From Gavia stellata (lineage: Eukaryota; Chordata; Aves; Gaviiformes; Gaviidae): a stretch of 64,000 nucleotides of DNA. The translations under genes were made by a program, and so were the position numbers. Numbering within the stretch: the first letter of the stretch is position 1; each line of letters begins with the position of its first letter. The notes beneath the pieces were generated by a model. That model worked only from the letters and a program-made list of their open reading frames with translations, did not search any database and was not told the DNA's origin. The DNA lies in contig NC_082595.1 in the NCBI RefSeq assembly GCF_030936135.1, forward strand, positions 109,694,334 to 109,758,333, in the 5' to 3' direction. Shown piece by piece: positions 1 through 11,900 of this stretch.

Positions 1-2032
1 AGCACCACCCCGCCCAGACATACGAGTTTCCCCAAATATAGATTCTGTAGTCAAATTTTCATTATGATTTTTCACTGTAAACAGGAAGGAACAAATGAAG
101 ATATCGAAAAGGAAAGGTGAAAAAGTCCTAATTTCTTTACCTTTATAAAACCTCCTAGCTCTTTTCCTGTCATTTCTAACCAGGCCACATAGTTTAAATC
201 AGAGAGGTCTTCTCTCTGTGAATGCAGAGATAGGCTGTTGCTAGACACTGGGAAAGCCACATAGCTGCTTTAAAGAAGATACTGAAAAATGAGAAAGGGC
301 ATGGAAAGAAGGGCTACAGAAATTATCTGAAGAGCGAAGAGAAAGCCTTAGCGTGACAGGCTCAGAAAGCTTGTTCTGGTCAGCTTATCAGAAAAGGAGA
401 TGGAGAGGTGACTGGAGAAGAATTGCTTGGGGAGAAAAATGCCTGATGCAAAAGGTGTCTTTAAAAATCTAGCAAAAAATAGCCTTCCCATGGCTGCAAA
501 GCAGAGCCAAACCACCCAGGCTTGTGGTTACTGCTGAGGGTAATTAGTCAATAGGCTACCCAGGTTCTTCATCCCTGGATACCTTTAAATTAAGAGCAGA
601 TGCTTGTCTGGAAGCAATGTTTTAGTCAAGTGCAAGCTGTTGAGTTACGGGCGGCAGCTACATCTGAATATCATACTTACAGTGCTGAAATATAATGGGT
701 TGAGCTATATGGGAGGTAAGACCACGGGGGCCTTGAATTCCATGATTCATGAAAAGTGAAGTTGGATTTAGGAAAAGGATGTGGGCAGATTTTTTTTTTT
801 TTTTTTTTGTTACCCAGCTGATGGATGGAGATTCCAGCTGGATTTGCTTCAGCAAATCTGGAAGGACTGCTGAGGGAGACCTGGCACCTACTCGTTGGCC
901 AGTTCGGTAAGTGCTTACAAGAGCTTATTCATGGTCATGGAGCTTCTGCTCAAGGTAAGGTTAATGGCTCAGCAAATCAAAGTGATGGAGAAACAAGAGT
1001 GAGAAATTTCACCAGGAAAACTTGGAGTAACTCAGGAAATGTTTTCTTGTGCTTTTATACCAGTGTTATTACCCTCCTGGTCCTGCTGGGTTTGCAGGTC
1101 ATAAGCAAGCAGGAGGGCTGTGTGATTTAGTACTGCACCTCCTTAAAAACAGAATCATCCTTTCTGTATTACTCATTTTGTTCTTCTTCATTTTAATTTT
1201 TTTTTTTCTTTAAAGGCATGTTTCACTCCCGGCTGCTTCATTGTCAATGTGCAGTGTTCTCACTGGGCAAGATTTGCATACTTTTGCCAAGTATGTTGCT
1301 TGGAAAATGTTTTTCCAGAGCTCTGCCTGCCATTCTGAGCAAAGCTCTTGATGGATCTTCACTGGAGAGAGCTGCCAGCAGCTAAATAGGGTCTAAACCC
1401 ACCATTTAGACTATGGGCTGCAAGGTGTGACCATCAGGACTGCAACTTGAGCAAATCTTCAGCAATGGAGGAATAAAAAGACAACATGACTGAAGGATAT
1501 TGTAACAGGTAGGGGCCCTTGAAAAACTCAGCCAGTCCAAACACTCCTCCCTTGGCTGGATTAGACCTCCATAACCTTTCCTCCTTGTGCAGCCTGTTCT
1601 TGTAAACCGCCAGTAATGGAGACACTGTTCTTCCTCTCTACTGTCTCCCCAGACAGGCAAATGAGGTACATATCACACTTACCCTATGTCTTATCTTTGA
1701 ACTGAACACTCCATGTCCTTCAACTGCTCCTCATCGTCTGTGTTTTCCACTCCCCTGCTCATCCTCGTTACTGCCTTCTGCATTCCCTCCACCCGCTCTC
1801 ATATCCTTGTGTGGTACCCCAAGCTAGACCCTGTGCTCCAGCAATCTGGACCTCCTGTATCCCAGGTTATGCACCAGTTATACTTCCCAGTGTGGAGTTA
1901 ACCTCCTTTGCACCAGCTGAGTCATGCTCAGCTTCTGATCTGTAATGCAGATTCTCTTCTGCTCCTGTTGACCTGTTGCCTTGTGGTTGGCCTCCATCAA
2001 CCCTAGCTTGTTGGGTGCGGGATATCTTTACT
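1..2032. other. Intergenic, no gene seen
   Basis: AT-rich unique sequence with T runs at 790-808 and near 1196-1208. No coding exon was recognised. Positions 1740-1860 look faintly CR1-like but could not be confirmed. Confidence 0.7.
790..808. repeat. 19-base T run
   Basis: A homopolymer of T on plus, or poly(A) on minus. I see no clear retroposed body next to it. Confidence 0.85.
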
Positions 2033-2317
2033 AAATCCTCTTTTTTCCTATGACCCTTCGATCCATGGAGATTACCCTGTATTCTCACAAATACTCAGCT
2101 CCCAGTGCAGAGTTTCTATACCAAGATACCAATGGAAATACTGTGCTCTCTTCTTGCTAAGTTTCTCTGACACCCACAAATCCTCTTTTTTCCTATGACC
2201 CTTCGATCCATGGAGATTACCCTGTATTCTCACAAATACTCAGCTCCCAGTGCAGAGTTTCTATACCAAGATACCAATGGAAATACTGTGCTCTCTTCTT
2301 GCTAAGTTTCTCTGACA
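2033..2317. repeat. Perfect 140-bp tandem duplication
   Basis: Copies at 2033-2172 and 2178-2317 are separated by 5 bases (cccac), so the repeat distance is 145 bp. I found no difference between the copies on reading them side by side. The unit contains no recognised coding or transposon sequence. Confidence 0.97.
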
Positions 2318-5300
2318 GTGGTGACCCAGACCCTTTGGAAGCCAGACTGGTCAACTCCATATGAGATGGAGGTGGGCTCCCAACCCTGGGGAGCATCAAA
2401 TATTTCATGCCCTGTGTACACAGCTTTCAGCATGGCAGGGAGGGGCTGTAGGTTCTTGCATATAGAGAGGCCCCTATGCCTTTCATTGCATGGCTGAAGA
2501 AAAGAAAGCCCCTCCATTCATTCCTTCTAAGCAGGTTTTCCAGCCCCTCCCATGTTAAGCCTGATTGCTTATCAGCTGGGATATGTTTATCCTAAATCTT
2601 TCTTTTCTCTTTTTCACGTCTCCCCCTCCACTTCTCCCTTTCCTGCTTTTTCTCCCACTGTTTCTCTATCCCAGCAGCCCACATGCACACCCCCTTTCCA
2701 AGGCCAGGGCTGAGCTTGCAGAGGAGTGAAGCTTCAGACTAAACTTTAATTTGCACGCTCCCTGTTTCAAGGGCACAAGGCGTTTTTTCGGCTGTTGTTG
2801 TTCTCCACCGGAGAACTGGAAGGTTCTGGTTTGTGCCACTGTCGATTGAGACAGCACCGGTGTAATTACAGCATGTTCCCTCCCTGTGGAATTTAGCAGA
2901 GACCAGCTCCTTTTATAGCCTGGCCAGAGCCCCTCCGAGGGACTGCTCCCGCGCCTCCGATAGTCTTTTACATTCTCTGTCCCCGGGACTGACGTGAAAG
3001 TGCTGCAATGCTGACCTCAAGCCCCACAGGTCCTTTGAGTGGTTCCTAGAAAACCCTCCTGGCACCTTGCCCACGGGGTATAGTCACAGCTCTGCTCTTG
3101 GAAGGCTCTGCCAGGCATTGGCCCGCGTCTCTGCAAAGTCCCTGCTGCTACAGACACTATGCAGAGACCAGGTCCTTAAAAAATTGCCATTGCGGAGGAT
3201 CTAGTGTGACCCCCCGGCTGCGCACATCTCCCATCTCAAGGAGCTCTACATGGCTACTAATTCCTAGATAATTCGTGAGCCCTTTTCCTTAGGCTAGGTT
3301 TTACCCAAGGAGTGTCCGTACCATCCCAACCCTGCCTGCAGGGTCCCTGGAGGGCAGATGTAAGGATGCAGATCAGGAGCTAACCTCTCTGGGATGATCT
3401 CCTTCCAAAGCAGTGGTGGTGGTGGGGAAGAGGTAAGTGGTGGCTGAGGTAGGAGGAGACTTGCACTGCCATTGTCTGAGAGATGCTTGTGCTGTGGGAA
3501 ATCTGGGCCTCTGGCATCCTGGTAGTTAAGAGCAGTGGCTGGTCATGCTGATTAAACAGGAAAAAACAACCTTTCAAACCCCACCAACCTTTCAAACCCA
3601 ACTCTCAGACCAAATCAGGTGGAACTAACAAAGTGCAAATGAGCATTTTCTTTGCATGATCTTCAACAGACCTCTGACTTGCTTTGTATTCTCATCCTTT
3701 CTCTGTCTCTGATAGCCCGTTCTCTTGCTGTTCCCATACGTCCCGGACTTCTGCTGTTTCTCCACATTTCCAACTATTGGACAGCATCAGCAGAAAGTCG
3801 AGAGCATGCAACTTCTTCCCAATAGATGTTTCACAAAGGGGACTGGAGACTTCCCCAGGACCTTTCTATAAAGTCTTTCTTGCTCCTTCTGTAAAGGAAT
3901 CTTACTGTGAAGACATCCTGGAGTGTTTCTCTTAGACTCGCAGAAGCAAGATACTGCAAAATCCCTAAAGAGTCTACGAGATTGGGACTGGATGGAAACC
4001 AAGGAGTCTCATTCTCCTGAATTGTTTGGTTGTTTTGACTTTCTTCAGCCCAAGGTCCATGGAGTGGGGACAGAGTACCTTAGGGTTATCTGCAGTGTGT
4101 GTTGAGTCCTGTCTCTGCCTTCCCCAGGAAACCAGTTAGCCAAGTGAGACAGAGTTAGTTACCCAGTGGGTGGGGTGTTAGTTTGGGAAGTGAGATGGGA
4201 TTTAAACTCCCCTCCTTGCAGTGTCTCATCATGTGTCTCCCCAGCTGTGAAATAAAGACAGTGTAAGAGTGGGATGAAAAGAGCTCAGTGTTATCATGAA
4301 TAACAAGAACAAGTGGTTTCCTAATCTTGGGAATGAGATGATCTTTTCCATCGCAGGACACAGCTCTACTAACAAATTAAACAGTGCTAAGCAGAGATAC
4401 TGGGACTTGATCGTCTATATCAGCACCATGCTTGGCACAGTTTTGGCCCAGACCAAGCAGCACCAATCTAAGCCATCCTAAATCTGCACAAGGCAATGTC
4501 TTGGTGGTCCGAGCATGGGGATGCTGCTTCACCCAGATGAGGTTCAGGTGGAGCACCCAGTCTTTTGGGGTGCCCCATCTGAACCCCCTCTGGCTGCAGC
4601 TAGCATGTGGCCACAGCACAGCTGAGCCTGTTGATGTATCACTCCTCTTGCCCTGCTTCTTAAACCCTTTACATAAACATTTGCTAGTGGCCAGGGTTGG
4701 GAAAGAGCCTGTAAGCAGATAGAGCTCTGCTCTGACTCATTGTGGCTGCTCAGATGTTTTTGCCCTGCTTTTCATGCAGATGAGCTCAGACCATGGCAGA
4801 GGTCAAACCAGCACGTGATATCTTTAAAAAGCCCAGAACTGAACCAGATAGTTCTTCCCAAAAGCCTTTCCTGGCAATTTTTTTTTCCCCTCCTGGCGTA
4901 CCCAGGCCATGCCAGAGTTTCTGCTTGCAGCACGTGGAAAATGCAGCAACCACATGTCAAAAAATGCAGGGGAAGAAAGAAGAACAAAAGAAAAGGCAGA
5001 TAGAGCAGGGTAGTTCTTGTTTATCTCACATTGGGACTTGCAAGGTTGCAGAGATCCTCAGGCTGAGCTTGGATGAGAAAGAACCTGTCCATTAGCTCCG
5101 TTGCCTTCATTCCCCACGTAAAGCTTTCTCCCTACTTTGCCAGTCCCCCCACTGCTGCCCCTGCCCCCTGCCCCATTAGGACCCAGCGGGCTGTCGGAAG
5201 CATAATGGAAGAGAGAGCTTTCATCCATCATAGACCTTGAAGAGTTCAGCGAGGCAGAGCCATCACAGAGGAGAAACATTCCTCCGCGAATCCCCTCTTG

Positions 5301-5913
5301 TCTCTCGGGTGGGAAGGGGGAGGAGGAGGGAGAGATAAGGCCAAACTAATTTGTCTTTTTTAATTGGCTCAGAATACTTGAACGAAAGCTGGTTTGTTAT
5401 CCTTGGCTTTGCTCTGGCAGGCGTCCAGGATGTAGGGCAGAGACGGAGGCTTCTGAAGAGTTAACCTCTTCTAAATATCCTATTAGGATCCTCTCCATTT
5501 AGTGTAAGGACGATGTAAGCAGAGACAGAGTGGGAGGGCCTCTTTGTCTTTCTTTTTTCCCTTTTTCTATTAGAAACCCAGCCTTGGAAGGGACACAGGG
5601 ACATGCAGAATAGCAAAGGCCCAAGGGTGAGAGTCTTGTGGTCAAATTTTGCCATATGCATTGTAAACATCCAGAGCTGAGCTAATCACCCCGAGCTCCC
5701 TTTGTAGTCAGCGAAGAGAGACAGGCACTTCTAAGGCCCAGTTTGTCTCAGCCCAAGGCAGGCATCTCAAAGAGGTCGAATGATTCATGCCTGCTTGTCT
5801 GCAAGGGTCTGCAGTGACTGGAAAGGGAGCCTAGAGTCATTAGCTTGAATGGTCGCATCCATTTAGCTGCACACATGTAGGCACCTAGTGCCCTCTGAGA
5901 TGCTCTAGGGTTT
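2318..5913. other. Intergenic, no gene seen
   Basis: Unique sequence. Notable are a GC-richer patch at about 2880-3000 and a purine-rich block at 5290-5340 followed by AGATAA (5333-5338) and TAATTG (5361-5366). No coding exon is supported. Confidence 0.7.
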
Positions 5914-5968
5914 ATCATAGAATGGTTTGGGTTGGAAGGGACCATAAAGATCACCTAGTTCCAACCCC
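5914..5968 (-). mobile_element. Short CR1 3' end
   Basis: A 55-bp fragment reading atcatagaatggtttgggtt and then ggaagggaccataaagatc, followed by ctagttccaacccc. This is the 3' terminus of a distinct CR1 subfamily and is severely truncated. Confidence 0.8.
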
Positions 5969-8900
5969 AAGACTTTTTTTTGTCTGAGACATTTACATTT
6001 ATCACACAGGTATGACACCAGACCTGTGCAGGTCTTGAAGAGCAGCTGAAGGCTGAGGGCATCTAAAATGTCACTTGATGCCTACTCATGGGCAACTGAA
6101 TCAAGCTGCTAAAGTCAAAGCAGATGACTCGGGCTCTGAATGTCTGGCCCTAGCTGACCGAGTTTTGCGTACACGGCTGGGAAGAAGTGTCCCCAAAGAC
6201 AGTCTTGAGGCCAGATTGACTGGCAATCCATGGTTTGTGTTTCCATGCCGCAACCGGCTGCTGAGTGACCCATTTGTTCTGGAAGAGAGATCACCAAATG
6301 CTTTAAAACAAACTCAAAGGCATATTTACGAGATCGTTTAGGCATGAACTGCATCACGTGTGTCTTTTGTCAGTCTTCGTGGTCGTGACGTCTGGCAAAC
6401 AAAGTGGTCCAACACGCTTCCTTGAACGGTCCCAACTCTGTCTTTCATGAGGACAGATGATGTGTATAGAGCTGAGTTGAGGACCGTGCTGGTGGGTCTT
6501 AGAACAACCCTTGGACTTTGCCTGGGCTCCTCACGCAGCCAGCTCAGGTCCAGCAAAGAGGCAGTTAGCAGAAAACCAGCGATGCTACAGGCTTTGGTTT
6601 CCTCTCATGCTCAGATGGGTGGATGCTTTGTTTGCAGATGGTTACAGTCACAGGTCAAGGCCTGTGCCCTCCACATGTCTGGGAGCATCAGATTTGCTTT
6701 GGTCTCTGACAGCATTACTGCAAAGTAATTTCTCTCTTTGGGCCATGCGACTCTAGTAGGCAAAGAGGCGAGAGTCAGTGCTCAGCAGCTTGACATACAG
6801 TTTGCAAGGTCTAGGGTTAATTCTGTGCTCAGTTATAAATTTCCCTTTGTAGACTTGGCAGGCCTAATTGATTTAGGAGCCAAATTCCCATTTCTCAAGG
6901 AAGACTTATCTGGACTTGTAAAAACTGGAGCTTGCTTTCAACCCCAAAGCAAGAGAGTTAACGGTTCTTCTAGACGGTCTGCCATCTTAAATCATGTTAA
7001 TTAACAATGTCATTTAATTCGTATAAATGTCTGATTCCCTTTTTTTGAAATCCATGTTCCTATCAAAACCCATCATGTAGGCAGTTTAGTTGCATTTCTC
7101 TGTCTTGGGGAAAAGACAGTGCAAGATCTAGTTTGCAGGGGTTTTTTGGGGGTAAATAAAAGCCTACAAAATGAGAAAGGGGAAGATGTCCTAGAGAAAT
7201 ATGGCAAAGACTGGAATAGTACAGCCAGGGCTGTGTTTGCCAGGACTGGAGATCCCTGCCCCCTGTTTTCATTGACAAAGCCTGTTAGAGTTCACCCAGT
7301 ATGATCCAAATAATGCCATCAAAAGACAGTCCCAGCCCCTGGCTTTTGCTTTTCTCAGATTTCTTAATCAGCTTGTTTGACAGATGCCGGCAGATACAGA
7401 GGGTGGCCTTGCAGCCAGACACTGGTGTGGGCGCCCACAGAGATGGGTCTCGTTCCCTGCTCCACCCCGAAAGTCCTGAGACGCCTGGGGCAAGTCACAT
7501 CCTACAGCCCTAACCGACAAGGGTCAAAGCACTGCGGGGTTGGAAGGGGCTCCTTGAGGGCATCTCGCCCATCCTCCTGCCTCAAGGCAGAGTCAACTGT
7601 ATCTACTTACTTTTATCCTTGCCAGAGGCTGCTCTGAAGGATGCTGAGTTTCCCAGGCAGTTTCTACTTCCTAGGCTTCCCTACCCTTGCCATTAAAAGT
7701 CCCTTCCCTCCCTTCCGCCCTCCCTTCTGTTGCCTTTCATGAAGGAATGTCACTCCTCAAGTGTCTCTGCAGACTAACCAATTTCAGTGCTTCCTCCTTA
7801 ATCTATTGTTTCTACTCCTTTAGTCATCCTCTTTGCATTTTTTCTGGGCTGTCCCCAGTCTGACCCCTTTTTCCCTTGAAGCCCAGGGTGCAGGAGGGGG
7901 CCCAGCACTCCAGCTGAGACCTTCCCAGCACCAAGGACATAACTTCGTAGCTAATATCAAAGATAATGCCATAACTTCACAGAGCTCCCCAAAGGCTCAG
8001 ACACTTCCCATCTTCCCAGGGATTGGGAAGAGTGGTTCCCATTACGAAAGGTGACTTGGGAAGGCTCTTGGTCTGAAGATATAAGACACCCACATTTCGG
8101 TGTCCACAGGTCAGTCATCCAGCTGGCCAAGCCTAGGTCTCTGCGGCGGAGTGGAGCAAGTAGCTGTGGTGGCTCCAGTCAATACTGGGGTGCGATTTTG
8201 TTGCCACATGGGTGTCTAAGGTCATTTTAGCCAGAGATCTTGCTGCCATTTGGATGGGTCTGAGTATTGTGCTGTATCTTCTGACCCTGTGTTGACATCT
8301 CAGGTGCTTTCAGACATTCCCAGTGCCTCTGTTTGGCCAACTGGATTGTGTCTAAGGGTACAATGAGGAATAAAGGGAATATAAAGGGAATTAGACATCC
8401 AGCTCACAGGGAGACACTAGCCTGGAGATATTTATTAGTATTACTCCACAACTGAGTCCTGACTTGGTGTGCCAAGTCTTACAGCCTTCCTTGCTCTGTT
8501 TTCATGTCTACCTTCTCCACTTCCATCTCTTCTCCCCACGCAGAAAGACTTCCCTTGCCCTGCTCAGTGGAGGCATTGCAGGACCCCATCCTATCTATGT
8601 CCCTGAGCATCCCTTGGGAGCAGGGCACTGAAACACCTGAGAGGGACCCCGACATCTGGGACTTGAGTCTTGTACAGATGAAAGGGATGGTAAAACACCT
8701 TCCCTCAACTCAACTAGCACTGTTGAGCCCTGCATGGAGAGGAGCTGCCTCCTCCTGCTTGGTGATCTGCTGGAGGCTGAGCAGAGCCCACCGCTTTCTG
8801 GAAACCCCCCTCCCCTTCCCTGTCCCTTGCAGACCCGGGCACCCCCAGCCCTCCGAGGGCTCTGACAGTAACCATGCCACGGGGGGCTGTCAGTCAATGC

Positions 8901-11900
8901 AATGTTGGCCAGTGTCAGCCACAGTTCGCTGTAATCTCCCCGGGGGGGAGAGCGGTGCCAGAAGTGACAGCTACCTTTATCCACATCCCGGGGATATAAA
9001 CAATATTGTGAAATAATGACAGGGGGAGCATAAGCATCAATATCCTTCAGACACTTCGGCCCCCCTCTCTCCGCCCCGGAGTATGTTCCTGAAAAGCCTC
9101 GTTTCCTAATACCTGGGGTTTCTTTGCTTATTAGCCTTATCTGCTGGAGCAAAGTACCTCGGTGAAAGACATTTTTTGGTGCCGTTTTTTGGAATGTTTT
9201 TGTAATCCTTGCATTTATAGGCAAAGACAAGGAGATCAAAGCTGCCCAGGGTTTATAAAGCATGTCAGGCTGAAAGTTTGACATCAATTAAAGTGATATA
9301 CATGTTGTCCAGATTTATGAGAAAACACTGATTTCGCCCCATCCCCTGCCCCCAAATCAGTGAGACTCTTTGCAGTGACTTGCATCTCTTTTCCAGGCCT
9401 GCTGATGAGTGATCGGGGATCCGAGAGCAACGTGAAGGGGACCCGATGCCCGGTGGTTCCTCCCAGCTGCAATTCCTGGCCCTGAGTGCACTGAGTTGGC
9501 CGGTCTCAGCTGCTTCCATTCACTCTGCCCATGGCCTTGCAGTGGTAGCAGTCAGAAATTATTCACGTGAAATATTTTTGGAAGGGAAAAAGAGATACAG
9601 GACTGAGAATTCAGGTTTCCTCTTAGTGCTTTTTTTGGGTCTTTTTTTGCCTTCTTTTGTGGTAGAAATTGTTTTGTTATCACCAGAAGGAATGGCTGAA
9701 AACTATAAAGCCTTCATGTTTTGGCTGCAAATGGACAAATTTCCCCTTGAAAGGCTACTGAGGGATTTCCTAGCGAGAGGGGTTTGGTTCCCCATCCCCA
9801 CCATGTTCCCTAATACCATCCCAGAGGGGATACCCTCTCTGTGACACTGCAGGAAAGGTGCAGGAGAGCACCGTGGCTGGGCTGTTTGGCAGAGAAGAAA
9901 AGATTTCTGTTCATAGCCCCTCTCAGGCTCAGAAAATTGAGACGGAAATAATCTGTTTCCTAGGAAGGAGCCATGACCTCCTCTCCAGCCTTCTTGCTGA
10001 AGTTGGCCAACTCTATATCAAAAAATAGGTGACCTGTAGACCGTGAAGGTAACTGAGGGGAGGGAAGGCTGGCTGTGCATTTCATCTTTAGGCTGCTTTT
10101 CTGCACAGGTGGACTCTGCTGCTGTCTGTGCATTTACATCAATGCAGTATGATCGTGGGGATGGACACTGGAGTCTCCCTGCCTTGGCAATCCCTGATCT
10201 ATAGACACAGGCTCCCTCTCCCTATGGCCTTCTGTGATTTGCACTTCTTGTGCAAGGTGATAAAATACAGACTAGCAAAACCTAACCTGCAAGAACATCT
10301 TGGAAAATATTTTTGGTGCTCAACTGTGTGTTTTGCAGCTCCCCTGCCTTTGGAAATCTGGTCCGTGGAGAAGATCTGAAATGCCAGGAGAAAGTCAGCT
10401 TTCCCCTAGCTGGAGGAAGCCCCTAGACATGGATTTGGAAGCAATGGGGCTGCAACCACCTTTCTGAGCAAGCCAGATGGAAGGGACTGCTGGGTGAAGC
10501 TGTGTATGTCCCTGTTGTGCAGATTTCAGTCACCTCTGGTTTCTGGCCAGGCAGTAAATCACGCAGGATCATTTTCCTGTGGGTGGCTGGAGTAAATACG
10601 AAAACAATCCTGAATATCTGAGAACCTAAAAAATGGTTGTGGATCTAAAAATGGCCAAAGGGAAGGCAAGGGAGGGGGGTGAGGATAATAAATGTAAATT
10701 GGATAGTTCATCACTAAATTAGACCTTGTTTCCATCTCATTTCCCCTGCTGCATTTCAGATATCCTCTGAGTGTTTCCTGGCAATGCCTCTGCATTTTTA
10801 ACACCATAATTTTGTTCATCTACCCCAGCGTTCACTGCTCTTCCTGTGTCTTGTGACCGAGGGTTGATTGCAGTCAACGTTATTCCTCAAGAACAAAACA
10901 GGAGCTGATTGTCCCTTTAACCCTCCTGGAAACAAACCCATCTGAACCAAGAGATACTCCAAAAGCACCTGTGACAACTAGAAACGGAGCTTGCTGGGTG
11001 CGAGAAACAAGAGGTGAAGAGACCATAACAGGGCTCCTGCTAGAGACATGGTCACAGCCCCAGTTGCTTGGGCTCTGACTCCCCAGCAGCCTCAGGAGCT
11101 GCCCTGAAGTGATGTTTCCCGTCACAGATTTGCTGGAAACCCACTGTTGGTTCAGCCTTTCTGGGAAGCCCCCTGATTGCAGCACAAGCTGATGAGCCTT
11201 TCAGCTTCAAAAGCTAGTCCTCACCTCTGTGGAGAAAAAGTGAAATCCTTCGGGATGGGGGAAGATACTTGAAACTCAGCAACATTTTAAAAACCTTATG
11301 GTTTTCATGCTAATCTGATAGCTTCTTCAGGGACTTGAGGTATGGCCCATGGGAAGATGCCACAAAGCCTGGCTTTGCCTGTGTGCTCTCACGTTGCTTC
11401 TGCTCAAGCCCAGGATATCCCAGGGCATCTGAGACAAACTGAATTTGTATTTCATTTGTGAAAGAACTGCACATGTGCCACCTGGATTGTGCTGGTGACT
11501 GGAACAAAAACTACTCCATGACCACCTGGAGCTGCCAGTGTGACGGGGTGCACTCGCCTAAGCAATCACATCTGGAGAAGAGAAAGAAATGGAAGTGGAG
11601 ATGCTCTTTGAGCATCTTTTGGCCAACATCAGAAGCATTTTATAGATGCTTGTGAGCAAACCCATCCAGACACTAAGGGTCTAGATCCAGGTTTTTACTC
11701 TTTGTGGATGTGAAGCCAGGTGTCTGGCTCTAGTGATCTCCCCAATGTCTGTGCCCCAGGTTGCCAAACCTACAGTTATTCCAATGACAAAATTTCTGGT
11801 GCTGTGCCAGGTCATTGGAATGATTAAGACTAACATAAATAGAAACAAAAATAATATGTAAAAGAAATAAAAAATATGATTAAAAAAATAATAAAAATAA

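Noticed and set aside
1740..1860. Possible ancient CR1 fragment
   Set aside because: Only a few words resemble CR1 antisense; too weak to call by eye.
8595..9287. 230-codon open frame on minus and a 170-codon frame on plus over the same DNA
   Set aside because: No domain, no splice context and biased composition; probably chance.
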